A stretch of 64,000 bases of DNA from Paraburkholderia xenovorans LB400. GTDB taxonomy: Bacteria; Pseudomonadota; Gammaproteobacteria; Burkholderiales; Burkholderiaceae. The notes beneath the pieces are model-generated. The model saw only the letters and a program-made list of their open reading frames with translations. It ran no database searches and was not told where the DNA came from. Every line of letters begins with the position of its first letter. The first letter of the stretch is position 1. Both the position numbers and the translations under genes were made by a program. Below are positions 8,863-17,367 of this stretch, one piece after another. The DNA lies in contig NC_007951.1 of assembly GCF_000013645.1 (NCBI RefSeq), forward strand, positions 4,402,001-4,466,000, written 5' to 3'.

Positions 8863-9066
8863 ATGGAAACCGGTACCGTCAAATGGTTCAATGACGCAAA
8901 GGGCTTTGGCTTCATCACGCCGGACGGCGGCGGCGAAGATCTGTTCGCGCATTTCTCGGAAATCCGCACGGAAGGCTTCAAGACGCTGCAAGAAAACCAA
9001 AAGGTTACGTTTGAAGTGAAGACGGGCCCGAAGGGCAAGCAAGCTGCTAACATCAAGCCGGTGTAA
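8863..9066 (+). CDS. Cold-shock protein, CspA family
   Basis: A 67-residue single cold-shock domain that binds single-stranded RNA and DNA. RNP1 (KGFGFI, about 13-18) and RNP2 (DLFAHF, about 29-34) are intact. The ATG at 8863 is set by the invariant METGTVKWFN start and an AGGAAC Shine-Dalgarno 9 bases upstream; a longer upstream frame is ruled out. It is monocistronic, with its own promoter, a long leader and an intrinsic terminator. Cold-induced RNA-chaperone activity is typical, but some paralogues are constitutive, so inducibility is inferred from the leader only. Confidence 0.97.
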   Translation: METGTVKWFNDAKGFGFITPDGGGEDLFAHFSEIRTEGFKTLQENQKVTFEVKTGPKGKQAANIKPV

Positions 9067-9089
9067 GCAACACGCTCCCTTCAGGACGC

Positions 9090-9119
9090 AAAAAAACCCC
9101 GCCTCGGCGGGGTTTTTTT
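9090..9119. terminator. Intrinsic terminator after the cold-shock gene, bidirectional
   Basis: CCCCGCC pairs with GGCGGGG around a two-base loop (9097-9112), with A-run and T-run flanks on both sides. It can terminate the cold-shock transcript (+) and also the Hsp70-like gene that converges on it (-). Confidence 0.9.
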
Positions 9120-9177
9120 ATATCTGCTTCAACTAGAACAGGGATTATCTTCGCAATATGCGACCGATAATGTCCGG

Positions 9178-10428
9178 TTATCCAAACACACGCCGCGCGT
9201 GAATACCGAGTCCCGTCGCCACACTCGCGAGACGGTCGCCGAATACCGCCCTGGCATCGGGAAATGCCGCCGCCAATGCGCCCGATAGAAACGCCAGACC
9301 CGTCGAGCCGCCGGTGAAATAGATGGCGTCGACGTCGCGTGTCGCGACCCCGGCCGCCTGCACCGTATCGCGCGCCGCCTGCACGATGCGCAGCGTTTCG
9401 TCGTGGCCGGCCTTGATGAGTTGTGCTTCGTCGAACGCGAGGCGCAGGTCGTCTTCCACTTCGTCGAGATCGATCACGGTCTCTCCACCCGCCGCCACGC
9501 CGATCTTCGCCTCTTCCGCATGCGCGGCCAGCGCATGGCCGAGGCGCCGGTCCACGACGCGCATCAGGCGGTCGTGATGCTTGACCTCCGTGAACAGATG
9601 GCGCATCAGCGCGAGTTCGCTGACCCGCTTCGGGGAGTAGACGGTGTTGATCAGATGCCAGGTCGCGAGATCGAAGTAGACCCGGTTCGGGATCTCGCGG
9701 CCTTCCGGGTCCAGCGTCTGATAGCCGAGTTCACGCAGGATCGTCGCCAGTTCCACGCGGCGGTCGAAATCCGTACCGGCGACGTGCACGCCGTGGTGGG
9801 CCAGCACGTCGTCCTTGCGCTCGACGCGCTTCATCCGCTCGGGCCCGACCCGCACCAGCGAGAAGTCCGAGGTACCGCCGCCGATGTCGGCCACCAGCAC
9901 GAGCCCTTCTTCCGCCAGATGCGACTCGTAGTCGAACGCGGCCGCGATCGGCTCATACTGAAAGTGAATCTCCTGCAGACCGACCGAGCGTGCGGCGGCT
10001 TCGAGTTGCCGCTGCGCCATCTGATCGGCACGCGGGTCGTCGTCGACGAAAAACACCGGGCGGCCCAGCACGGCGCGATGAATCGGGCCGCCGACGCTTT
10101 GTTCGGCCGAGCGCTTGAGGTGATCGATGAAAATCGCGATCACGTCGGTGTACCTGATCGCGGAACCGTCGCCCAGATCCGTGGAGTTCTCCGCGAGCGG
10201 CGAGCCGAGAATGCTCTTCATGGAACGCATCAGGCGGCCGTCGAAGCCGTCAATGTACGCGGCGAGCGCCGCCCGCCCGAATTCGCGGGTGTCCTCGTCG
10301 GTATTGAAAAAGACCGAGGTGGGCAGCGTGGTATAGGCGCCCTCGACCGGCGCGAGCCTGAGCGCGCCGCCGTCAGGAACGGCCACGGCCGAGTTGGAAG
10401 TACCGAAGTCAATCGCGCAATAGTTCAT
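9178..10428 (-). CDS. Hsp70-family protein, YegD-like
   Basis: A 416-residue actin-fold ATPase of the Hsp70 superfamily without the substrate-binding and lid domains of DnaK. Phosphate 1 motif DFGTSNSAVAV is at 7-17, the phosphate 2 motif ADIGGGTSDFSLV near 210, and the adenosine motif TGGSTGLAF near 375. This length and layout match E. coli YegD-type proteins, whose clients are not known. There is no DnaJ or GrpE partner nearby; the neighbours are a cold-shock gene (convergent) and an MFS transporter (divergent). The start ATG has only a weak Shine-Dalgarno. Confidence 0.88.
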   Translation of the reverse strand: MNYCAIDFGTSNSAVAVPDGGALRLAPVEGAYTTLPTSVFFNTDEDTREFGRAALAAYIDGFDGRLMRSMKSILGSPLAENSTDLGDGSAIRYTDVIAIFIDHLKRSAEQSVGGPIHRAVLGRPVFFVDDDPRADQMAQRQLEAAARSVGLQEIHFQYEPIAAAFDYESHLAEEGLVLVADIGGGTSDFSLVRVGPERMKRVERKDDVLAHHGVHVAGTDFDRRVELATILRELGYQTLDPEGREIPNRVYFDLATWHLINTVYSPKRVSELALMRHLFTEVKHHDRLMRVVDRRLGHALAAHAEEAKIGVAAGGETVIDLDEVEDDLRLAFDEAQLIKAGHDETLRIVQAARDTVQAAGVATRDVDAIYFTGGSTGLAFLSGALAAAFPDARAVFGDRLASVATGLGIHARRVFG

Positions 10429-10616
10429 GGCAGGAATCGCCGCTCACGGCTGGCGCGGACAGAAGGGGAGCGGCTTTGTAACACGAAAGACCGATCAGCA
10501 TCAACTGACGTTTTCAACTCAGTCGCGATAACGGAGAAGTGCGGTTCGACGGAACGAATATTGCTCATTTCGACAGGATACGCCGCCAATTTTCGGATTT
10601 CAGGAGACTTCAAGCA

Positions 10617-12092
10617 ATGAGCGCGCCGCCCACAGCCGCTGTTCACGAAAAAAGCACGACGCTCGTCGATACGGATCTGCCTTCGCGGCTCGACCGCTTG
10701 CCGTGGGGCCGGTTTCACTCGCTGATCGTGGTGGCGCTAGGCGTGACCTGGCTGCTCGACGGGCTGGAAGTGACGCTGGCGGGCGCGGTGGCGAGTGCGC
10801 TGAAGTCCAGTCCATCGTTGCACTTTACCAACGCCGACGTTGGTCTGGCCGGCAGCGCTTACATTGCCGGAGCGGTGCTGGGCGCACTGGGGTTCGGCTG
10901 GCTGACCGACCGGCTCGGCCGCCGCAAGCTGTTTTTCATCACGCTCGCCCTTTATCTGGCGGCAACCGCGGCCACCGCGCTGTCGTGGAATCTGGCCAGC
11001 TTTCTGCTGTTTCGCTTTCTGACCGGCGCGGGCATTGGCGGCGAGTACACAGCGATCAACTCGACAATCCAGGAATTCACGCCCGCGCGCGTGCGCGGCT
11101 GGACCGATCTGGGCATCAACGGCACGTTCTGGCTCGGTGCGGGGCTCGGCGCGGCCGGCTCGCTGGTGCTGCTCGATCCCCATCTGCTGCCGGCCGACTG
11201 GGGCTGGCGCGCCTGTTTCTTCATCGGCGCGGTACTCGCGCTGGGCATTCTGCCGATGCGCATCTGGGTGCCGGAAAGCCCCCGCTGGCTGCTCACGCAC
11301 GGCGACGAGCGCGACGCGCGCGCGATCGTCGAAGGAATCGAAACGCGTTTTCGCAACGAAGGCCACACGCTCTCCGACAATGACCTCACGCGTCTACGAC
11401 TGCGCGCTCGCGGACATACGCCGCTACGCGAGGTATTTCATACGCTCTTCAACGTACACCGGCGGCGCGCGCTGGTTGGCCTGTCGCTGATGACCGCGCA
11501 GGCGTTTTTCTACAACGCGATCTTCTTCACCTACGCGCTGGTGCTCACCGATTTCTATCACGTGCCGGGCGACCACATCGGCTGGTATCTGCTGCCCTTC
11601 GCGCTCGGCAATTTCCTCGGACCGCTGCTGCTCGGCCGGCTATTCGACGTGATCGGCCGACGCAAGATGATCTTTGCGACTTACGCGATGTCCGCCGTCC
11701 TGCTGACGCTGAGCGGCTATCTGTTCGAGCAGCAGTTGCTCACCGTCGTCACGCAGACGATCGCGTGGATGGTGATCTTCTTTTTCGCGTCGGCAGCTGC
11801 GAGTTCGGCTTATCTGACCGTCAGCGAATCCTTCCCGCTGGAGATTCGTGCGCTGGCCATCGCGGTGTTCTACGCGTTCGGCACGGCGCTCGGCGGTATC
11901 GCCGGGCCCGCGTTCTTCGGCAGGCTCATCGACACGCATCAGCGCAGCGAAGTGTTTTCGGGCTATCTGGTCGGCTCGGCGCTGATGCTGGCGGCGGCGG
12001 TGATCGCCGCGATCTGGGGCGTGGATGCGGAGCGCAAGTCGCTGGAGAACGTGGCGACGCCGCTGTCGAGCGTCGCGGAGGGCGCGGAATAA
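10617..12092 (+). CDS. MFS transporter, sugar-porter/aromatic-acid-like
   Basis: A 491-residue major facilitator with 12 predicted helices. The loop 2-3 signature (GWLTDRLGRRKLFF, about 100) and its repeat (LLGRLFDVIGRRKMIF, about 345) are present, as is the PESPRWLL motif after helix 6 that is characteristic of sugar-porter and related families. The start MSAPPTAAV is chosen over an ATG 26 codons upstream because of a CAGGAG Shine-Dalgarno 10 bases before it. The likely substrate is an organic acid or sugar and cannot be resolved here. It is divergent from the Hsp70-like gene (188-bp gap). Confidence 0.9.
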   Translation: MSAPPTAAVHEKSTTLVDTDLPSRLDRLPWGRFHSLIVVALGVTWLLDGLEVTLAGAVASALKSSPSLHFTNADVGLAGSAYIAGAVLGALGFGWLTDRLGRRKLFFITLALYLAATAATALSWNLASFLLFRFLTGAGIGGEYTAINSTIQEFTPARVRGWTDLGINGTFWLGAGLGAAGSLVLLDPHLLPADWGWRACFFIGAVLALGILPMRIWVPESPRWLLTHGDERDARAIVEGIETRFRNEGHTLSDNDLTRLRLRARGHTPLREVFHTLFNVHRRRALVGLSLMTAQAFFYNAIFFTYALVLTDFYHVPGDHIGWYLLPFALGNFLGPLLLGRLFDVIGRRKMIFATYAMSAVLLTLSGYLFEQQLLTVVTQTIAWMVIFFFASAAASSAYLTVSESFPLEIRALAIAVFYAFGTALGGIAGPAFFGRLIDTHQRSEVFSGYLVGSALMLAAAVIAAIWGVDAERKSLENVATPLSSVAEGAE

Positions 12093-12119
12093 AAAACGCG
12101 CGGTCGTCGCCGCGCGTTT
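12093..12119. terminator. Bidirectional terminator between MFS and nitroreductase genes
   Basis: ACGCGCGG (12096-12103) pairs perfectly with CCGCGCGT (12110-12117) around a six-base loop. The A-run on the left becomes a strong T tract for minus-strand transcription (end of the nitroreductase gene); the plus-strand side has only a short T3. Confidence 0.85.
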
Positions 12120-12145
12120 CACTTCGGCAAAAAGCTGCAAGCCGT

Positions 12146-12739
12146 TCAGAACGCCTTTTTCCAGCCGCCGCCGTAGGCGATCTCCGCCAGCGGCAAACGC
12201 TGACGCACCGACTTCTCGCGCTCGCGCAGCACCGGATCCAGCTTGTCGACATCGCCGTAATGACCGAGCGAGATGATCGCGATCACGTCGACGTCGCTCG
12301 GCAGCTTGAATGTGGTGCGGAACGCGTTCACGTCAAAACCGCTCATCTGGTGCGCGGCGAGTCCGAGCGCATGCGCCTGCAACACCAGCGCCATTGCCGC
12401 GGCGCCCGCATCGTACGGCGCGCAGCGATTCACCTCGCCCTTGCTGGTGAGCGTGTGCGCGGTCACCGCGATCAGCACCGGCGCCGGCGCGTTCCAGCCC
12501 TGGTTGAACGGCACCAGCGTGGCAAAGGCCTGCTTGAACGAGACTTCATCGACGCTGCGGTCGAATACGAGGAAACGCCACGGCTGCGCGTTATACGAAG
12601 ACGGCGCCCAGCGTGCCGCTTCCAGCACGGATTGCAAATGCTCGCGGCTCACCGGTTCGCTGGAATACGCGCGCGGGCTCCAGCGGCCTGCAATCAGCTC
12701 GTGAATGGCAACTGCGGTAGGGGCGGGTTTGTTGGTCAT
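12146..12739 (-). CDS. Nitroreductase-family FMN oxidoreductase
   Basis: A 197-residue protein of the NfsB/RutE-like nitroreductase superfamily, usually FMN-binding homodimers using NAD(P)H. Visible features are the N-terminal RWSPRAYS FMN-phosphate segment, the RWAPSSYNAQPWRFLV motif (about 43-58) and the C-terminal ISLGHYGD turn. The start at 12739 is preferred because GAGAGAAG lies 3-4 bases upstream of it, while the ATG eight codons earlier lacks a Shine-Dalgarno. Its natural substrate is unknown. It converges on an MFS gene across a shared terminator. Confidence 0.88.
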   Translation of the reverse strand: MTNKPAPTAVAIHELIAGRWSPRAYSSEPVSREHLQSVLEAARWAPSSYNAQPWRFLVFDRSVDEVSFKQAFATLVPFNQGWNAPAPVLIAVTAHTLTSKGEVNRCAPYDAGAAAMALVLQAHALGLAAHQMSGFDVNAFRTTFKLPSDVDVIAIISLGHYGDVDKLDPVLREREKSVRQRLPLAEIAYGGGWKKAF

Positions 12740-12942
12740 GCGCTTCTCTCGGTCGAAATTCATGATCGACGGGCGAATCGCCCGGGGTCACATAGCATAA
12801 CCGGGCTTTGGCGCGCGCGCTCCATCGGGCGAACAGTTTGTTTTTGCGCTGACGGGCAATGGAGAAACGGCCCCATGCGGGGCCATTTCTTCAACCGCGC
12901 CGTGCTCCGCGCGCGGCGGGGCGCGGCGCGCCGCCTGCCGCG

Positions 12943-14226
12943 TCACACCGCCTGCGGCTCCGGCACCTTGGCAGGCCGGTTGATCCGCAACACGATCACC
13001 GCCGCCACGAGGCACAAGCCGCCCGAAATCATCGACGCCACCGTGTAGGTGCCGAGGCTCGCCCGTAGCATCCCCGCGCCGAGCGCCGCGAACGCCGCGC
13101 CGAGCTGGTGGCCGGCGACCACCCAGCCGAACACCACCGGCGCCGCCTCCTTGCCGTAGACGTCGGTAGCGAGGCGCACCGTGGGCGGCACGGTCGCGAT
13201 CCAGTCGAGACCGTAGAACACGGCGAACAGCGGCAGACCGAAAAAGTCGATGCCGAACGCGTGTGGCAGATACATCAGCGACAAACCGCGCAGACCGTAG
13301 TACCAGAACAGCAGCACACGGCTATTGAAGCGGTCCGACAACCAGCCCGAGAGCGTCGTGCCGAACAGATCGAAGATGCCCATAGCGGCGAGCAGCGAAG
13401 CGCCCTGCACTTCCGTCATGCCATAGTCGCCGCACATCGCGATCAGATGGGTGCCGACGTAGCCGTTGGTGCTCGCGCCACAGATAAAAAAACTGAAAAA
13501 CAGCAGCCAGAAGTCACGGGTCTTGCTCGCCATCGCGAGCGTGCCGAAGGCGATGGCCAACGGATTCTGTCTGGTGACCGTGCCGTTGATGGGCGTATCG
13601 TGCGGTTCGCCGTAGGGACGCAGCTTCATGTCGGACGGACGTTCGGGCAACAGAAACGCCACCAGCGGAATCACGATGGCGGCAGCAATGGCGACGGTCC
13701 ACACCACCTGCCGCCAGCCGTCATGCTCGGCGATGGCGGCGAGCATCGGCAGGAACACCAGTTGGCCGGTCGCCGAACTGGCCGTGAGAATGCCCATGAC
13801 GAGGCCGCGCCGCGTCGTGAACCAGCGCGTCACCACGGTCGCCGACAACGACAGCGCCGCGACGCCCGTCGAACCGCCGACCATCACGCCCCAGATCAGC
13901 ACCATTTGCCACGGATGCGTCATCAGCGAGGAGAGCGCCACGCCTGCGGCCATCGTGCCGAGCGCGGCCAGCAGCGTGGGCCGCACGCCGAAACGCTGCA
14001 TGGCCGCAGCCGCGAACGGGCCCATCAGGCCGTACAGCGCGATATTCACCGAAATCGCCAGTGAGATCGTTGCGCGGCTCCAGCCGAATTGATGCTCGAG
14101 CGGCACCATCATCACGCTCGGCGTGGCGCGCGTGCCGGCCGCTGCCAGCAACACCAGAAACACCACCGCGACGGTCAGCCAGCCATAGTGGAAGCGTCCG
14201 CCAATCAGTTTCGCTGCCCAGTTCAT
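12943..14226 (-). CDS. MFS transporter, monocarboxylate/oxalate-formate antiporter-like
   Basis: A 427-residue permease with 12 predicted helices. The start (FHYGWLTVAVVFLVLLAAAGTRATP), the loop TTRRGLVMGILTASSATGQL (about 135) and the second-half DLFGTTLSGWLSDRFNSR loop resemble MFS subfamilies that carry monocarboxylates or oxalate/formate. The substrate is unknown. It is transcribed away from a TetR-family regulator, and the 155-bp gap holds palindromes, so it is the obvious candidate target of that repressor. Confidence 0.88.
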   Translation of the reverse strand: MNWAAKLIGGRFHYGWLTVAVVFLVLLAAAGTRATPSVMMVPLEHQFGWSRATISLAISVNIALYGLMGPFAAAAMQRFGVRPTLLAALGTMAAGVALSSLMTHPWQMVLIWGVMVGGSTGVAALSLSATVVTRWFTTRRGLVMGILTASSATGQLVFLPMLAAIAEHDGWRQVVWTVAIAAAIVIPLVAFLLPERPSDMKLRPYGEPHDTPINGTVTRQNPLAIAFGTLAMASKTRDFWLLFFSFFICGASTNGYVGTHLIAMCGDYGMTEVQGASLLAAMGIFDLFGTTLSGWLSDRFNSRVLLFWYYGLRGLSLMYLPHAFGIDFFGLPLFAVFYGLDWIATVPPTVRLATDVYGKEAAPVVFGWVVAGHQLGAAFAALGAGMLRASLGTYTVASMISGGLCLVAAVIVLRINRPAKVPEPQAV

Positions 14227-14272
14227 CGGTTCTCCAATCGACGCCTGCCTCGCAGGCCACGCCGCTCATATT

Positions 14273-14288
14273 GTTACGAATTCGGTAA
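14273..14288. promoter_or_regulatory. Operator-like half-sites GTTAC...GGTAA
   Basis: GTTAC (14273-14277) and GGTAA (14284-14288) face each other. The same half-sites recur at 14331-14346 with a one-base shorter spacing. It lies 46 bp upstream of the MFS start codon. Binding by the neighbouring TetR protein is inferred. Confidence 0.45.
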
Positions 14289-14293
14289 AGGAC

Positions 14294-14313
14294 TTGTGAC
14301 AGCTCTGTCACAA
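14294..14313. promoter_or_regulatory. Perfect 9+2+9 palindrome in the divergent promoter region
   Basis: TTGTGACAGCTCTGTCACAA: nine-base arms are perfectly complementary about a CT centre. The TGACA...TGTCA core is common among TetR and MarR operators. Spacing excludes a CRP site (N8 rather than N6 between TGTGA and TCACA). Confidence 0.65.
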
Positions 14314-14330
14314 TGGGTGTTGCGATGTTA

Positions 14331-14346
14331 GTTACTGATCGGTAAC
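14331..14346. promoter_or_regulatory. TetR-type operator GTTACTGATCGGTAAC
   Basis: A palindrome with a single mismatched pair, 35 bp upstream of the tetR ATG. It is well placed for autorepression and control of the divergent MFS gene. A typical TetR operator would be TTACCGATCGGTAA, which differs at one position. Confidence 0.65.
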
Positions 14347-14381
14347 ATGTCAAGGCGTCGAGTTTATTCAGGTGATCATCC

Positions 14382-15032
14382 ATGTCCGACAGTGAAACCC
14401 CCAAGCAGGCCAGCGCACGGCGTACGCGCGGCGCACAGACGGCGGGGCCGCAGGCGCAGCAGCATCTGCTTCGCGCCGCGGACGAACTGTTTTACCGTGA
14501 GGGCGTGCGCGCCGTCGGCGTCGATGCGGTGGTCGAACGCGCCGGTGTGAACAAGATGAGCCTGTACCGCCAGTTTTCGTCGAAGGACGACCTGGTCATG
14601 GCTTATCTGGAGCGCAAGGACGAGCAGTTCTTCGGCTACGTGGAGAGGAGTTTCGCCAAACATCCGGGCGAGCCGGCGAAACAGCTTCAGCAATATGTCG
14701 ACGACCTCGCAGTGCGCGCGTCGGTGGATCATTATCGCGGCTGTCCTTTCGTGAACGTGTCGGTGGAGTTTCCGGACGCGGCGCATCAGGCCCGGCAGTT
14801 CGTGTTCCGCAACAAGGCGCGGTTGATGGAGCGGCTCACGGAACTGGCCGCCGCGGCAGGTGCCGACGATCCGGTAACGCTCGCCAATGCGCTCGGTTTG
14901 ATAATAGAAGGCGTGTACGCGGCCAGCCAGACCTACGGTCCAGGATGCGGGCCCATTCTGGCCGCGCCGAAGGTCGCCGCGCAGTTGATCGCCGCCGCAT
15001 GCGGCACGGCAGCGGCGCCTTCGGACGGTTGA
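14382..15032 (+). CDS. TetR/AcrR-family transcriptional regulator
   Basis: A 216-residue regulator with an N-terminal helix-turn-helix (about 25-75: LLRAADELFYREGVRAVGVDAVVERAGVNKMSLYRQF pattern with F/Y-x-x-G-V and the SLYRQFSSKDDL recognition helix) and a larger ligand-binding C-terminal domain. Residues 1-20 are polar and probably disordered. It is divergent from an MFS permease gene with two kinds of palindromes between them, the classic arrangement of a ligand-responsive repressor of an adjacent transporter. The ligand is unknown. Confidence 0.92.
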   Translation: MSDSETPKQASARRTRGAQTAGPQAQQHLLRAADELFYREGVRAVGVDAVVERAGVNKMSLYRQFSSKDDLVMAYLERKDEQFFGYVERSFAKHPGEPAKQLQQYVDDLAVRASVDHYRGCPFVNVSVEFPDAAHQARQFVFRNKARLMERLTELAAAAGADDPVTLANALGLIIEGVYAASQTYGPGCGPILAAPKVAAQLIAAACGTAAAPSDG

Positions 15033-15126
15033 GGTTCGTCTGGCGCGATACTGTTTTCGCGAGACGCGAATCGACGCCGATCCGCGCCGTTAGAATGGCG
15101 TTTTATCTCTCACGCCACCGCCTGCC

Positions 15127-15681
15127 ATGTCGTTGCCCGCCGAATCCCACGATGCCGTCGTTGCCGCTACTCGCCACTGGCTAACCGAAGCGGTGATCGG
15201 TCTCAACCTGTGCCCGTTCGCGAAGGCGGTGCATGTGAAGGACCAGATTCGCTACGCGGTCAGCAATGCCGTGGACATGGAAAGCGTGCTGACCGATCTG
15301 GAAACCGAGCTTCACACGCTGATGGCAGCCAGCCCGGATGCCGTCGACACGACGCTGTTGATCGTGCCGCAGGCGCTTGACGATTTTCTCGACTACAACG
15401 ACTGCCTGTTTTTCGCCGACCGCATGCTCAAGCAGCTTCGGCTCGAAGGCATCGTCCAGATTGCCAGCTTTCATCCTCTTTATCAGTTCGAGGACAGCGG
15501 GCCCGACGATATCGAGAACTACACGAATCGGGCGCCCTATCCGATTTTGCACCTGCTGCGCGAGGACAGCATCGAGCGCGCGGTTCAGGCCTTTCCCGAT
15601 GCGCAAGAGATTTACGAGCGGAATCAGGAGACGCTTCGGCGAATCGGCCTTGCCGGGTGGAACGCCTTGATGAAACAGTAA
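15127..15681 (+). CDS. DUF1415 family protein
   Basis: A 184-residue cytoplasmic protein recognised as DUF1415 by the LNLCPFAKAVHVKDQIRY motif near residue 27-44 and the IASFHPLYQFEDSGPDDIENYTNRAPYPILHLLRE stretch (about 115-150). The family has no assigned function; the conserved Cys and His residues suggest catalysis or metal binding, which is not proven. The gene converges on a methyltransferase gene 42 bp away and is not obviously in an operon. Confidence 0.85.
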   Translation: MSLPAESHDAVVAATRHWLTEAVIGLNLCPFAKAVHVKDQIRYAVSNAVDMESVLTDLETELHTLMAASPDAVDTTLLIVPQALDDFLDYNDCLFFADRMLKQLRLEGIVQIASFHPLYQFEDSGPDDIENYTNRAPYPILHLLREDSIERAVQAFPDAQEIYERNQETLRRIGLAGWNALMKQ

Positions 15682-15723
15682 TTCACCGGGAGCGAGGGGC
15701 TTGTCGCGGAAAAGAACGGCCCG

Positions 15724-16566
15724 TCAGGCCGAAACAAAAAACCGCTCTTTCAGTTCCTCGATACCGAGTGTTTCCATCACCTCGTTCAGGCGCTCGGCCG
15801 GCCGGCGCCTCGGCAAATCCTTGTACTGGGCGATGATAAGTTCATTCTTCATGGAATGCTCCCACCCCACCAGCTCGGTCACGCTGACCTGATAGCCGTG
15901 CGCTTCGATCTGCAAACACCGCAGCACATTGGTGATCTGGCTCCCAAACTCCCGTGTATGCAACGGATGCCGCCAGATCTCCGTCAATGCGTTCCCGAGA
16001 GACTTGCCCTTGTTCTGCCGCAGCACGCCCGCCACCTCGGCCTGGCAGCACGGCACGACCACGATGTACTTCGCCTTCTTTTCCAGCGCGAAGCGCAGCG
16101 CGTCGTCGGTTGCCGTATTGCAGGCGTGCAGCGCCGTCACGACGTCGATCCGGGCCGGCAGGCGATCTGACGTGATCGAGTCCGCGACCGACAGATTCAG
16201 GAACGACATGCCCGTAAAACCCAGCCGGGCCGCCAGTTCCTCCGACTTCGCGACGAGTTCCTCGCGCGTTTCAATGCCGTATATGTGCGATGCACCACCC
16301 GTCTGCGCCTGAAACTCCTTGAAGAAAAGGTCGTACAGGATAAAACCTAGATAGGACTTGCCCGCGCCGTGGTCGACGAGCGTCACGGCGCCCCGCTCGT
16401 CCCTGAGCTCCTTGAGCAGCGGCTCGATGAATTGGAACAGGTGGTAGACCTGTTTCAGCTTGCGACGGCTGTCCTGGTTCATCTTGCCGTCGCGCGTGAG
16501 GATGTGAAGCTCCTTCAGCAACTCGACGGACTGGTTTGGACGGATTTCGTGGGTTTTGCTGGACAT
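15724..16566 (-). CDS. Class I SAM-dependent methyltransferase-like protein
   Basis: A 280-residue protein with a methyltransferase-like fold: a leader helix region (1-70), a SAM-binding type loop (VDHGAGKSYLGFILYDLFF, about 80-98), an acidic strand end (IYGIETREELV) and a VTALHACNTATDDALRFAL segment with a VVVPCCQAEV motif (about 165-190) that is shared with THUMP-less bacterial methyltransferases of unknown substrate. The start MSSKTHEIRPNQS is a choice among several in-frame Met codons without a clear Shine-Dalgarno, so up to 27 extra residues are possible. The substrate is unknown. Confidence 0.75.
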   Translation of the reverse strand: MSSKTHEIRPNQSVELLKELHILTRDGKMNQDSRRKLKQVYHLFQFIEPLLKELRDERGAVTLVDHGAGKSYLGFILYDLFFKEFQAQTGGASHIYGIETREELVAKSEELAARLGFTGMSFLNLSVADSITSDRLPARIDVVTALHACNTATDDALRFALEKKAKYIVVVPCCQAEVAGVLRQNKGKSLGNALTEIWRHPLHTREFGSQITNVLRCLQIEAHGYQVSVTELVGWEHSMKNELIIAQYKDLPRRRPAERLNEVMETLGIEELKERFFVSA

Positions 16567-16953
16567 CGGGGGGAAATCGTCATCATTTGCAACGCGAACG
16601 TGCGACAGGTGACGGAAAAAGGGAAAAGTTGCTGCCAGTTTACCCAAAGTGCGGCTCGCTTACCGGAAGAGCCGCGCGGATCATGTAAGAAATCGCGTCC
16701 AACTGGAACACTTCCTGCTCGTAAAGGCTTTATGCAGAAGATTCAGATGGAGGCCAAAAGCAGCGTGCGCATCGGCCTCGCCCCGTCGGCGGCGGCCGTA
16801 TCGCTCATAACAACTGGCTGCGGCCGTGGCTTTGATCACGCGAACCGGATGCATGTGGGGAGGACGGACCCGGAACACGGGCCGAACGTTACGTAACCAG
16901 TAGCGCGCCGAGACATCAACCGGACGCGCGCTCGGAAAATAGAAGAGGCAGCA
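16567..16953. other. Gene-free stretch upstream of two divergent genes
   Basis: 387 bp between the methyltransferase start (-) and the 106-residue unknown protein (+). It must carry both promoters. I see no convincing sigma70 hexamer pair, repeat or RNA hairpin with a T tract. Frames here are short or antisense shadows. Confidence 0.4.
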
Positions 16954-17274
16954 ATGGATACGGTACCCAACGGAAACGTCGAACAGAAGTTTCAGGAAAT
17001 GCTGGCGAAGCTCGTCGCTACCCCCGCCTGGTCGGAAAAGCAGCAACTCGAGCTGGAAATGGCCCGCGACATCTCCACGGAAATGCTGCGTCTCGCCGAA
17101 GTCATGCGCGACGGCAGCGTAGATATGGAAACCTGCCTGACCATGCTCAAGTACGCCAAAGTACTCGACTTCGTCATGACCACGCTCGCCTCGCGGCGCG
17201 ACATCAAACCGCAAACGCTGCGGGTCATCTTCAAGCTCGCCGGGCTGAAGGTCGACGAGGCGTACCCTGGCTAG
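16954..17274 (+). CDS. Conserved-looking small helical protein of unknown function
   Basis: A 106-residue acidic, almost entirely helical soluble protein without signal peptide or membrane segment. A GAGG Shine-Dalgarno 6 bases before the ATG and GC-rich third positions support it as a real gene. The sequence reads as two or three amphipathic helices (about 9-30, 35-55, 60-80) and a basic C-terminal patch (RRDIKPQTLRVIFKLAG), as in small adaptor or regulator proteins. I do not recognise a family. It converges on the DUF1059 gene. Confidence 0.7.
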   Translation: MDTVPNGNVEQKFQEMLAKLVATPAWSEKQQLELEMARDISTEMLRLAEVMRDGSVDMETCLTMLKYAKVLDFVMTTLASRRDIKPQTLRVIFKLAGLKVDEAYPG

Positions 17275-17367
17275 AACAGTTCAAGGAGGCCGGGACGCGC
17301 ACGGGCGGCAAGGCGCCGCTCGCGCGGGTCGCACGGCCTGTCTCATTTCCCGGAGGAAAATGGCAAC

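Noticed and set aside
9178..10428. DnaK
   Set aside because: Only the ATPase domain is present (416 residues) and there is no substrate-binding or lid domain; it fits YegD-like proteins.
11765..13048. 427-codon plus-strand frame spanning the MFS end and the nitroreductase
   Set aside because: It crosses a terminator and two genuine genes in the wrong frame and is Arg-rich, a typical GC-rich artefact.
14294..14313. CRP or FNR site
   Set aside because: The spacing between TGTGA and TCACA is eight bases, not six, and the arms do not match TTGAT...ATCAA.
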